From: GCA-003244245 sp032230565
GTDB lineage: Bacteria; Actinomycetota; Actinomycetes; Mycobacteriales; Pseudonocardiaceae
Direction: 5' to 3'
Length of the DNA: 64,000 bases
Assembly: GCA_032230565.1 (NCBI GenBank)
Contig: JAVXWL010000102.1
Coordinates: forward strand, 1-64,000
The notes beneath the pieces were generated by a model. It had not been told where the DNA came from. It worked only from the letters and a program-made list of their open reading frames with translations, and searched no databases. Both the position numbers and the translations under genes were made by a program. This document shows, one piece after another, positions 27,237 through 35,246 of the stretch; the first letter of the stretch is position 1; every line of letters begins with the position of its first letter.

Positions 27237-28219
27237 AGCCACCGCGCGCCCTCGGCTGCCCGTGCCTCCCACCAGGCCAGTTCCGGGCCAGGGCCGCCGA
27301 GCGCTTTCTCCCACCCGAACTGGACCATCGTGGCGAGCAGCTCGAGCGCGACCGCGCCGTCCCACCAGCCGGCGGTGTCGATCCCGTGGCGTTGCAGCGC
27401 CTCCCGGTAGGAGGTGATCACCTGGTCGTTGGCCTCGGGGAGCAGGTCGGCGTTGAGCGCCAAATACCAGGACAGGTCCGCGATCGGCGACGCCTCCCCG
27501 GGAACTTCGCCGAAGTCGAGCAGCACCGTGCGCCCGTCTAAGTGGCTGCCCAGGTTGGCCGCCTTCCAATCACCGTGCACCAGCGTGTGCGGCACCGCGC
27601 CGAGGGCAGCGACCAGCGGGGCGGGGTCGTCGAGCAGTGGCAGCACCAGCTCGGCCAGCCGGGTGGACGCCGCGGGCAGCCTGTCCCAGCCCTGCGCCAT
27701 CACCTTGGGCACCACCGCCGCGGAACCCCGGGCCGATTCGCCCTTGGCCACCGCGGGAGAGAACATCAAATATCGGATGGCCAGCGGGGTGAGCCCGACC
27801 TCATCGCGCCAGCCCCAGAATGCGGCGTGCAGCGCGGCCATGTGATCCACAAAGCGGAGGTGTTGCTCGGTCGAGAAGGGCCGGTCGGGCGGGAGCAGCT
27901 GTGCGGTGACGTCACGCAGCAGCACCCTGCCTACGGCACCGTCGAAGCTGCACGCCACCACCGCCGGGTCGATGACGTCAGGCATCCGTTCCAACAGCCC
28001 GACCTCCCACAAGCGAACGTAGCGCTCGCCAGGGTCCCCGGTGGCCCGCAGCAGCCAGTCGTCGCGGGGATCTTGATACTTCAGCACGTAGCGCTCGCCG
28101 TCGATGACGACCCGTTCAAAGCGTGCGCCCGATTTGGTGTCCTCGGGCACCCACGGCTGGCGGCTGCTGGCCGCCGCCAGCAGATCGTCCAGGCGGCCAA
28201 CGGCCTCAGGCGGTGACAT
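27233..28219 (-). CDS. Phosphotransferase family protein (aminoglycoside phosphotransferase/choline kinase fold)
   Basis: 328 residues from ATG 28219. YVLKYQDP provides the ATP-binding lysine. The catalytic loop is LVHGDWKAANLG (H-G-D-x4-N), and the metal Asp is in VLLDFGEV. Proteins of this fold phosphorylate small molecules, and some modify aminoglycosides. Nothing here points to an antibiotic substrate. It starts 14 nt inside the end of the SnoaL-like gene and overlaps the methyltransferase by 4 nt, so the three are coupled. Confidence 0.83.
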   Translation of the reverse strand: MSPPEAVGRLDDLLAAASSRQPWVPEDTKSGARFERVVIDGERYVLKYQDPRDDWLLRATGDPGERYVRLWEVGLLERMPDVIDPAVVACSFDGAVGRVLLRDVTAQLLPPDRPFSTEQHLRFVDHMAALHAAFWGWRDEVGLTPLAIRYLMFSPAVAKGESARGSAAVVPKVMAQGWDRLPAASTRLAELVLPLLDDPAPLVAALGAVPHTLVHGDWKAANLGSHLDGRTVLLDFGEVPGEASPIADLSWYLALNADLLPEANDQVITSYREALQRHGIDTAGWWDGAVALELLATMVQFGWEKALGGPGPELAWWEARAAEGARWL

Positions 28220-28610
28220 CTGCGGCCTCGGCCATCTCGGCCAGCAAAGTCGCCGACCACCGTCCCCCGCACCACACCTGGTCTCTGGTGATCCGGCCAT
28301 CAGTCACCTCGACGATGTGGGCCTGGTGGACGGCACAGGGGACGCCTTCCTGCTCCCAACGAAGCGTGAACTCGACCAGCTCCCCGGTGGGCAGTGGGGT
28401 GCGTTTGAGCTCCTCGAAACTCCCCGCGCCGGCGTACCAGCGGGCCAACTCAGCCCGTACGGCGGCGTCACCCCGGACGCCGAAACGCCAGTGCGGCACC
28501 GTGGCGTCTAGCGTCACATCGGGGCTTAAGGCATCGCAGCCGGCCATCGCCGCACCCTCGATGGCTGCCAGGTACCGCTCAACGGGCCCATCGCTGCGGT
28601 CGTCAGACAT
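28206..28610 (-). CDS. SnoaL-like/NTF2-fold protein
   Basis: 134 residues from ATG 28610 with GGAGGT about 5 nt upstream. The cone-shaped NTF2-like pattern is visible: an N-terminal helix (VERYLAAIEGAAMAG), DVTLDATVPHWRF, a helix with LARWYAGAG, then strands FTLRWEQEGVPCAVHQAHIVEVTDGRITRDQVWCGGRW. SnoaL-like proteins act as small ligand-binding or isomerase/hydrolase domains, so no reaction can be fixed. It heads the methyltransferase/kinase-like operon and is divergent from the cupin at 28774. Confidence 0.75.
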   Translation of the reverse strand: MSDDRSDGPVERYLAAIEGAAMAGCDALSPDVTLDATVPHWRFGVRGDAAVRAELARWYAGAGSFEELKRTPLPTGELVEFTLRWEQEGVPCAVHQAHIVEVTDGRITRDQVWCGGRWSATLLAEMAEAADVTA

Positions 28611-28773
28611 GGTGACCTCCTGTAGTCCCAGAACTGGTTCAGGGACCATCACGATGTCCCGGGCTCCTTGCCGCCGGCTTGCCACGGCTGCGGTCAACCG
28701 GTGGCAAGACGTGGCTGCATCGTTGTTCCCGTCGCCGGCGATCGGTCCGGCGCACCATTCGTAGGAGGCGATC

Positions 28774-29130
28774 ATGGCAACAGCGGAGCAGAAGAACTTT
28801 GCCGCACCGGACGAGAGCCGCACTTTCGAGCGGGGACAACTCGACCTGCTCACCATCGGCGGCAGCGAGATCGGCCGTCTGACCCTCCATCCCGGCTGGC
28901 GATGGTCCGACCACATCAAGCCGATCGCCGGCACCGAGCTGTGCGAGGCACCGCACTTCCAGTACCACCTGCAAGGCACCCTGCACATCGTCATGGCCGA
29001 CGGCGACGAGCTCGATGCCAGGCCCGGCGACGTCACCGCCCTGCCGCATGGTCACGACGCCTGGGTGGTCGGCGACGAGCCGGTTGTCGTCGTCGACTGG
29101 TGGGGCGCCTCGCACTACGCCAAGGAGTAA
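28774..29130 (+). CDS. Cupin-domain protein
   Basis: 118 residues. A single cupin barrel with FQYHLQGTLHIVMADGDELDARPGDVTALPHGHDAWVVGDEP and a WRWSDHIKP segment. The histidines are fewer than in a classical metal cupin motif 1, so the metal site may be weak or absent. Upstream is GTAGGAGGCGATC, a good ribosome site. Expression is divergent from the SnoaL-like operon. No substrate is evident. Confidence 0.75.
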   Translation: MATAEQKNFAAPDESRTFERGQLDLLTIGGSEIGRLTLHPGWRWSDHIKPIAGTELCEAPHFQYHLQGTLHIVMADGDELDARPGDVTALPHGHDAWVVGDEPVVVVDWWGASHYAKE

Positions 29131-29156
29131 CCGCGCCACAGCAGTGTCCGGTGGGA

Positions 29157-29162
29157 TAGCTT
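29157..29162 (+). promoter_or_regulatory. -10 box of the DUF885 gene
   Basis: TAGCTT lies 8 nt before GTG 29171, in the leaderless configuration. Confidence 0.45.
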
Positions 29163-29170
29163 CGACGGTT

Positions 29171-30793
29171 GTGAGCCAAGACCCCTCGGTGAGCGCAACG
29201 CATGCATCCGACCTGATCACCGCCTACCTCGACTGGTATTTCGATCAGCATCCGGTGCATGCCGACGCGCTCGGTGCAACCGGGTACGGCCACCGGCTCG
29301 GTGACTTCGACGCCGCGGCCTTCAACACTCGCGAGCGGGAGACCATCGGGTGGCTCGCTCGGTTCGAGGCCGAGCCGGCCGGGATCGACCGGGACCTCGT
29401 CGTCTCGACGCTGCGGGGCAATGTGTTGATGGCCGGCTGGCCGGCCTGGCGGCGCGACCCATCGGTCTATCTGGGCCCGGTGTTCGCCGGCTTGCTGTTG
29501 CCGTTTTTGCATCGGCTACGCCCTGAGCCGGAGCTGGTGGACGGGGCGTTGGCGCGGTTGGCGGAGGTTCCCCAGGTGCTCGCATCGTGCCGGGCCAACC
29601 TCGATCCGGCGCTGTCGGCTCCACGGCTGGTCCGTCGCGCTCTCGGGCAGGCCGCGGCCGGCCCGGCGTTTCTCCGCGATTCGCTGCCTGCCGAGGTCAA
29701 CGACCCCGTACTGCGGGACCGTCTGCAGGACGCGGCCGTCCCGGCGGTACAGGCTTTTGAGGAGACCATCGAATTCCTCACCGACTTCGCCGAGCGCGCC
29801 ACGGGTGACTGGCGGACTGGTGAAACGCTGTACTCAGCACTCTTACAGCAACGTGAGCTGCTCGGCTACGGGGCCGGTGACCTGCACCGCCGGGGCGTCG
29901 ATGCCTGGGACGCGCTCGATACGCAGATGCGGGAACTGGCGCCTCGGGTCCCGGGTGGCAGCGCCGACTGGCGGGCCACCATGGAGGCCCTGCAGGGCGA
30001 CCACCCGCCCACACTGCAGGCGATGCGCGCGGAATATGAGGCTGAGACCGCGCGGGCCCGAGCGTTCCTGGCCGACCATGAGCTGGTGACCTTCGCCGAA
30101 GGCGAGCAGTGCCGGGTGGTGCCTGCACCCGCCTACCAACGCCCGATTATGGCCGTGGCGTCGTACCTGCAACCACCGCCGCTGACCCGGTCTCGCATCG
30201 GCCACTTCTTCGTGCCCTACACCCCGGACGGCGCCACCGCGGAAGAGATCTCCCAGCGGCTGCGAACCAACGCCCGCGCGCAGCTGCCCACCATCTCCGT
30301 GCATGAGGCCTACCCAGGGCACCACTGGCAGCTGTCGTGGGCAGCCGAAGCGACTCCGGTGGCGCGAAGTGTGCGGGCGGTGCACCGGAGCAGCTACTTC
30401 GCGGAGGGCTGGGCACTGTACGCCGAGGGCATGATGCGCGAGCAGGGATACTTCGCCGATCCGGCGCACGAACTCGCACACCTCGACGCCCGGATCTTCC
30501 GGGCGGCCCGGATGATGGTGGACACCGCGTTGCATTGCGGGGACATGGACCCCGCTCAAGCTGAGGAGTTCATGCTCACGCACGCGTCGCTGTCCCCGGG
30601 CACCGCCAAAGCCGAGGTCGACCGGTACTGCGCCTGGCCGACGCAGGCCCCGTCCTACCTGACCGGCTGCCTGGAGATCGAGCAGCTGCGCGCCCAGTGG
30701 CCCGGGGAACTCCGGCATTTCCACGACACGCTGGCCGGCTCCGGTTGTCTACCGCTCGGGCTGGCCAGGCGCGCTGTGACCGGTGACTCGTAA
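29171..30793 (+). CDS. DUF885 family zinc metallopeptidase-like protein
   Basis: 540 residues from GTG 29171. An all-helical body leads to HEAYPGHHWQ at about 378-387, the H-E-x4-H-H-type metal motif of DUF885, followed by SSYFAEGWALYAEGMM with the further Glu ligand. YLTGCLEIEQLR near the C terminus is also a family hallmark. Members are cytoplasmic or lipid-anchored carboxypeptidase-like enzymes. No signal peptide or lipobox is seen here, so it is probably cytoplasmic. The substrate is unknown. Confidence 0.87.
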   Translation: MSQDPSVSATHASDLITAYLDWYFDQHPVHADALGATGYGHRLGDFDAAAFNTRERETIGWLARFEAEPAGIDRDLVVSTLRGNVLMAGWPAWRRDPSVYLGPVFAGLLLPFLHRLRPEPELVDGALARLAEVPQVLASCRANLDPALSAPRLVRRALGQAAAGPAFLRDSLPAEVNDPVLRDRLQDAAVPAVQAFEETIEFLTDFAERATGDWRTGETLYSALLQQRELLGYGAGDLHRRGVDAWDALDTQMRELAPRVPGGSADWRATMEALQGDHPPTLQAMRAEYEAETARARAFLADHELVTFAEGEQCRVVPAPAYQRPIMAVASYLQPPPLTRSRIGHFFVPYTPDGATAEEISQRLRTNARAQLPTISVHEAYPGHHWQLSWAAEATPVARSVRAVHRSSYFAEGWALYAEGMMREQGYFADPAHELAHLDARIFRAARMMVDTALHCGDMDPAQAEEFMLTHASLSPGTAKAEVDRYCAWPTQAPSYLTGCLEIEQLRAQWPGELRHFHDTLAGSGCLPLGLARRAVTGDS

Positions 30794-30796
30794 GCT
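30791..30796 (+). promoter_or_regulatory. -10 box of qor, likely leaderless
   Basis: TAAGCT is followed by 6 nt and ATG 30803, so the promoter overlaps the stop region of the DUF885 gene. Confidence 0.45.
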
Positions 30797-30802
30797 GACG
30801 CC

Positions 30803-31777
30803 ATGCGGGCGATCCAGATCACCGAGACCGGGGGCCCCGAGGTCCTGCGCTTGGCCGAGCTGCCCGATCCATCGCCTGGACCCGGTGAGCTACTCGTCGA
30901 GCTCGCTGCAGCCGGCGTCAATTACATCGACACTTACCACCGCAGCGGTGCGTATCCGATGCCGCTGCCATTCATCCCCGGCTCGGAGGGTGCGGGCACC
31001 GTCACCGCCCTGGGGCCCGACGTCAGCGATGTTGCGGTCGGTGACCAGGTGGCTTGGGCGGGAAGCCCCGGCAGCTACGCCGAGCGTGCCGTGGTGCCCG
31101 CCGCTCAAGCCGTGCCGGTGCCCCAGGGCGTGGACATTGAAATCGCCGGAGGCTGCCTGCTACAGGGCATGACTGCGCACTATCTCCTGGTGTCGGTGCA
31201 CGCTGTGCAGCCCGGCGACACCGTGCTGATCCACGCGGCGGCAGGCGGGATGGGATTGCTGCTCACCCAGCTGGCCACCGCGCGTGGCGGCCGGGTGATC
31301 GGCACGGTGTCCACCGCTGAGAAGGAGCGGCTGGCCCGGGAGGCCGGGGCGGCCGAGGTGATCCGCTACACCGAGGTCGACTACCTGGCCGGCGAGGTCC
31401 GCCGGCTGACCGGTGGGGACGGCGTCGCCGCCGTCTACGACGGGGTGGGCGCCACGACGTTCGACGCCAGCCTCGCCTCGCTGCGCCGCCGCGGGATGCT
31501 CGCGCTGTTCGGCGCCGCCAGCGGGCCGGTGCCGTCGGTGGACCCTCAGCGGCTGAACTCCGCCGGCTCGGTATTTCTCACCAGGCCGAAACTGGCGGAC
31601 TATGTCGCCACCCGAAAGGAACTCATCTGGCGCGCCGGTGAGGTGTTCGACGCGATCCTCGACGGGTCACTCGGGATCCGCATTGGCGGCCGCTACCCGC
31701 TCGCCGAGGCCGGCCGGGCCCATCAAGACCTGCAAAGCCGTCGCACCACCGGAAAGCTCTTGTTGCTGCCCCGCTGA
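30803..31777 (+). CDS. qor: NADPH:quinone oxidoreductase (zinc-free MDR family)
   Basis: 324 residues. AGVNYIDTYHRSGAYPMPLPFIPGSEGAG is the hallmark of the quinone oxidoreductase group. The nucleotide fold is LIHAAAGGMGLLLTQLA. The catalytic zinc ligands of alcohol dehydrogenases are missing, as expected. It reduces quinones with NADPH, usually by one electron. Its place near ctaA/ctaB matches Rv1454c, although here several unrelated genes separate it from ctaA. Confidence 0.92.
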   Translation: MRAIQITETGGPEVLRLAELPDPSPGPGELLVELAAAGVNYIDTYHRSGAYPMPLPFIPGSEGAGTVTALGPDVSDVAVGDQVAWAGSPGSYAERAVVPAAQAVPVPQGVDIEIAGGCLLQGMTAHYLLVSVHAVQPGDTVLIHAAAGGMGLLLTQLATARGGRVIGTVSTAEKERLAREAGAAEVIRYTEVDYLAGEVRRLTGGDGVAAVYDGVGATTFDASLASLRRRGMLALFGAASGPVPSVDPQRLNSAGSVFLTRPKLADYVATRKELIWRAGEVFDAILDGSLGIRIGGRYPLAEAGRAHQDLQSRRTTGKLLLLPR

Positions 31778-31879
31778 AATGCCGCCCACCCACAGCAGAG
31801 CTGTTAGGTCGGCGGCGGACAGCGCTGCTGGAGTTCGGGAACTGTAGGGGGTTGAGGGGAACGGCCGTCTGTCACCGTC

Positions 31880-31885
31880 TAGCCT
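31880..31885 (+). promoter_or_regulatory. -10 box of the gene at 31893
   Basis: TAGCCT followed by 7 nt and GTG 31893. No ribosome site is seen. Confidence 0.45.
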
Positions 31886-31892
31886 GCCCAGC

Positions 31893-33653
31893 GTGTCGAA
31901 GCGAACGCAGCGCGAGAAGCACAGGCCCGCGAAGCGACGGCCGGGCCACGGGAAGCCCTCCCGGCAGCGCGCCCGGCGCGAGCAGCCCGACCTGATGGGA
32001 GATGTCGCGGTCGCCCTCGCTGACGACCACCCATTTGCGCTTATGTCGCTAGTCAGCTCGCTGCTCGCGGCTTTGGAACCCCGGCGAGCCAGCCCGTTCG
32101 AGCAGCCGCCGGATCCTGACGTGCCGACCGTCGACGAGCTGGTGCGGACCTTCCTCGACGTCGACCTGGTCGAGACCTCCGCGCTGCTGACGGTGATCGC
32201 CGAGCTGTCCGGTGACGACATCATGCGGCGCCGGATCCGCCGGGAGATCACCCAGCGGGCGCATGCGCTGCCCGAATGGCTCACTGAGCTTGGCAAGACC
32301 ACCGTCGCGGGAGTCGTCGAGATGGTCCACGTGCTCGGCGACGGCGACAACATCATGATCGGGTTGGATTTACCCGGCGATTGCGCGCTATCCGTCGTGG
32401 TCTACATCGACCACAACATGGGCACGCTGGTCAAGGACGCCTTCGCCGTCCCGGAACCGCTGGACGCGCTGATCGAGACCATGCGGAACGTCGGCGACGA
32501 CCAGGACACGACATGGACAGATTTCACCCCTGCCGATGCCCGCGCCCGGATCCGCGACGCGGTAGAGCAGGGGGCTATTACCTTCCCGCCGTTCGAGACC
32601 GATAGCTGGCCCGCCTGCCGCCCACTCGTTGAGTGGGCCATTGGCATGCTCCCCGCCGGTGGCACCGGCTACCAGCGTCCGCATTATGACGCCAACGCGC
32701 TGAGCGAGCTCACCGAGCGCTTCCTCGCTTCCCCGCTCGGGGGCGGTCTCAATGACGCTGACCACCGGGGCCTGCTCGAGTCAGTGCTGTGGTTCGGCAC
32801 CGACTACGGACCGGGGGATCCGCTGCGATGGAGCCCGGTGGCCGTGGAGATCCTGCTCATCGACTGGATACCTCGCAAGATCGTCGCCGATGCGGCCTAC
32901 CTCTCCAAAGTTCCCGACCTGCTGCGGGCCTTCATCCGGTTCTGTCACCATGAGCGCGGCATCCGGGCGGCGCTCACCGCCGACACCCTCGCCGCGGTGG
33001 ACAAACACGAGCCGGAGTACCAGCTGACGATTCGATCAGCGCGGCCGCAGGGGCTGGCCGCGATGGGGGCGTTCAATCCCGACGGGCCGTGGCCGCTTCT
33101 CGAAACCGAACTACCAAGCTTTCCGGAGGCCATGCTCGATACCCTCCGCCGCGCCGTCGGCGGCGGTGAATCACTGGACAACCTCGATACGGCGCCGCTT
33201 CCCGACGAGCCTTTCCGCTGGGACCCCATTCCCCCCGACATCCACGACCGGGTGGCCGAAGTGCTCCGGCTGGTCGACCGGTGCTGTGACGAGCTACTCG
33301 ATGTCGAGTACCGCACGGCCTGCCGCCGTTACCTTGGCCGCGCGGCGGTCGCCGACCCCGAGATTTTCCGGCGCCGCAGCCGGGCCGAGACCGCCGCGGC
33401 GGCAATCTGCTGGTGCATTGGGAAGGCCAATCACCTGTTCACTGCTGAGATGCTGGTCAAGGACCTGATGGGTCACTTCGGCATCGGCCAGGGCAGCGTC
33501 TCCCAGCGCAGCGAGCCCCTGCTGCGCGCAATCGGCGTCGATCCCCACGCCCAGTACGGGGGCATGAACCTCGGCTCGCCCGACTATCTCACCTCAGGCC
33601 GCCGGGAACGGATCCGCGCTCTGCGCGACCAGTACCGAGCCATGGACAGTTAG
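31893..33653 (+). CDS. Hypothetical protein with DUF6398-like C-terminal region
   Basis: 586 residues, soluble. The first 32 residues are very basic (KRTQREKHRPAKRRPGHGK), suggesting nucleic-acid contact. The middle is mixed helical without known motif. The last 130 residues (CCDELLDVEYRTACRRYLGR ... AAAICWCIGKANHLF ... HFGIGQGSVSQRSEPLLRAIG) resemble the DUF6398 domain, which includes a helix-turn-helix-like G-S-V-S-Q-R segment. No enzyme motif is visible. Function is unknown. Its stop overlaps the convergent MoaD-like gene by 4 nt. Confidence 0.75.
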   Translation: MSKRTQREKHRPAKRRPGHGKPSRQRARREQPDLMGDVAVALADDHPFALMSLVSSLLAALEPRRASPFEQPPDPDVPTVDELVRTFLDVDLVETSALLTVIAELSGDDIMRRRIRREITQRAHALPEWLTELGKTTVAGVVEMVHVLGDGDNIMIGLDLPGDCALSVVVYIDHNMGTLVKDAFAVPEPLDALIETMRNVGDDQDTTWTDFTPADARARIRDAVEQGAITFPPFETDSWPACRPLVEWAIGMLPAGGTGYQRPHYDANALSELTERFLASPLGGGLNDADHRGLLESVLWFGTDYGPGDPLRWSPVAVEILLIDWIPRKIVADAAYLSKVPDLLRAFIRFCHHERGIRAALTADTLAAVDKHEPEYQLTIRSARPQGLAAMGAFNPDGPWPLLETELPSFPEAMLDTLRRAVGGGESLDNLDTAPLPDEPFRWDPIPPDIHDRVAEVLRLVDRCCDELLDVEYRTACRRYLGRAAVADPEIFRRRSRAETAAAAICWCIGKANHLFTAEMLVKDLMGHFGIGQGSVSQRSEPLLRAIGVDPHAQYGGMNLGSPDYLTSGRRERIRALRDQYRAMDS

Positions 33654-33946
33654 CCGCCAGCCATTGCGCCCACAACCATAAACGGCTCGGTGCCGGTCAC
33701 CACCGCGTCGGGCAGCGGCGTGTCCGGTAGTTCGTGGGACAGGTCCTGCTCACAGGCGAAGAACCTCACGAACGCACGTCGCTGGTGTGTGACGTGATCG
33801 CGGATCGTTCCGCGCAGCACCGGGTAGCGGGTCTCCAGCGCGTCGAGCACCGCGCGCTGCGTCGCCTGACCCACAACGTGTAGCTGTACCTCGCCTTCGA
33901 GGTGCGCGAGCGTCCGCAGATGCGCGGGGAGTCTGACGCGGATCAT
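33650..33946 (-). CDS. MoaD/ThiS-like ubiquitin-fold protein ending in Gly-Gly
   Basis: 98 residues from ATG 33946, whose ATGA overlaps the stop of the propeller gene upstream. The beta-grasp pattern is MIRVRLPAHLRTLAHLEGEVQLHV, a helix AVLDALETRYPVLRGTI, then FVRFFACEQDL. The C terminus is PFMVVGAMAGG, with the terminal di-glycine that is adenylated and thiocarboxylated in MoaD, ThiS and CysO. No molybdopterin, thiamine or activating E1-like gene is nearby. It is the second gene of a two-gene unit. It may serve as sulfur carrier or protein tag, which is inference. Confidence 0.8.
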   Translation of the reverse strand: MIRVRLPAHLRTLAHLEGEVQLHVVGQATQRAVLDALETRYPVLRGTIRDHVTHQRRAFVRFFACEQDLSHELPDTPLPDAVVTGTEPFMVVGAMAGG

Positions 33947-35058
33947 GGCAGCGTCTGAACCTCCACTGAGAGCACGGATGGCAAATCCCGGACGATAGCC
34001 CTCCAGCTGTCGCCGGCGTCGGCTGATGCGTACACCTGGCCGCCGGTCGTTCCGAAGTAAATACCGCACGAATCGAGCGAGTCGATGGCCATCGCGTCAC
34101 GCAATACGTTGACGTAGCAGTCGTGCTGCGGCAACCCTATGGTGAGCGGCTCCCATTCGTGTCCGCCCGTCCGGCTGCGGTACACACGCAGTTTTCCCTC
34201 GGGCGGGTAATGCTCCGAATCGCTTTTGATCGGTACGACGTAGACGGTGTCCGGCTCGTGGGCGTGCACGGCGATCGGAAACCCGAAGTCGGTCGGTAGA
34301 TCACCGCTGATTTCCTGCCAGGACTCACCGGCGTCGTCGCTGCGCATCACGTCCCAGTGCTTCTGCATGAACAACACATCCGGACGCGACGGATGCATCG
34401 CGAGCCGGTGCACGCAGTGGCCGACTTCAGCCACCGGGTCCGGAATCTGTTCGGAGCGCAGACCACGGTTGGTCGGGCGCCACGTCTTGCCGGTGTCGTC
34501 GGTCCGGAACACGCCCGCCGATGAAATGGCGACGAAGATCCGCCCGGGGTCGGTCGGATGCTGAATGATCGTATGCAGGCACATCCCACCGGCACCCGGC
34601 TGCCAGAAGGATCCCGAGTCGTGGTCGCGCAGTCCCGACAGCTCCTGCCAACTCTGGGCGCCGTCGATCGAGCGGAACAGCGCGGCGTCTTCCACCCCGG
34701 CGTAAACGGCGTCCGGGTCGGTCAGTGATGGTTCGAGATGCCAGACTCGCGCGAACTCCCAGGGGTGCGGCGTGCCGTCATAGCATTGGTGGGTGCCGGG
34801 GACGCCGTCGTAGCCGAACTGGTTGCCCACCGCCTGCCACGTCGTGCCACCGTCGTCTGAGCGCTGGATCACCTGCCCGAACCAACCGCTGGACTGGGAC
34901 GCATACAGGCGGTTCGCATCCGCGGGTGACCCGGTGACGTGGTAGATCTCCCAGCCAGCGAAGTGCGGACCGCTGACGTCCCAGCGCTGTCGCTTCCCGT
35001 CTGACGTCAGGACGAACGCGCCCTTGCGCGTGCCCACCAGTACCCGTACCCCGCTCAT
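33943..35058 (-). CDS. Asp-box (BNR/sialidase-type) beta-propeller protein
   Basis: 371 residues from ATG 35058 with AAAGGAG upstream. At least five S-x-D-x-G-x-(T/S)-W Asp boxes occur: SDDGGTTWQ, SIDGAQSWQ, TDDTGKTWR, SDDAGESWQ and SADAGDSWR. This marks a six- to seven-bladed propeller of the sialidase/Vps10 group. The Arg triad and Tyr of true sialidases are not evident, and there is no signal peptide, so it may be a cytoplasmic binding protein. It is coupled to the MoaD-like gene. The pair is conserved in actinobacteria as far as I recall, with no described function. Confidence 0.85.
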   Translation of the reverse strand: MSGVRVLVGTRKGAFVLTSDGKRQRWDVSGPHFAGWEIYHVTGSPADANRLYASQSSGWFGQVIQRSDDGGTTWQAVGNQFGYDGVPGTHQCYDGTPHPWEFARVWHLEPSLTDPDAVYAGVEDAALFRSIDGAQSWQELSGLRDHDSGSFWQPGAGGMCLHTIIQHPTDPGRIFVAISSAGVFRTDDTGKTWRPTNRGLRSEQIPDPVAEVGHCVHRLAMHPSRPDVLFMQKHWDVMRSDDAGESWQEISGDLPTDFGFPIAVHAHEPDTVYVVPIKSDSEHYPPEGKLRVYRSRTGGHEWEPLTIGLPQHDCYVNVLRDAMAIDSLDSCGIYFGTTGGQVYASADAGDSWRAIVRDLPSVLSVEVQTLP

Positions 35059-35232
35059 CCGTGCTCCTTTCCCGATCGATCTGCCTGCACCATCGTTACT
35101 ATGACGACCACCGGGGCACGAACTCATCGCTCATGCGACCAGCGTCGCGAGGAGGCGATGCGAGTTCACCAGCTGGTGAGCAGCCAGCCAAAGCTCCTTG
35201 CGGCGAACACCCGCGGTCGCTGACACGCGGCG

Positions 35233-35238
35233 TAGGAT
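35233..35238 (+). promoter_or_regulatory. -10 box of the sigma factor gene
   Basis: TAGGAT lies 8 nt before GTG 35247. It sets that GTG as the start and predicts a leaderless transcript. Confidence 0.5.
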
Positions 35239-35246
35239 GGGCGCTC

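Noticed and set aside
27569..28300. Frames extending the methyltransferase and kinase-like genes upstream
   Set aside because: The GTG at 27236 and the ATG at 28219 have stop-start overlaps and begin the conserved domains; longer starts would only add low-complexity residues.
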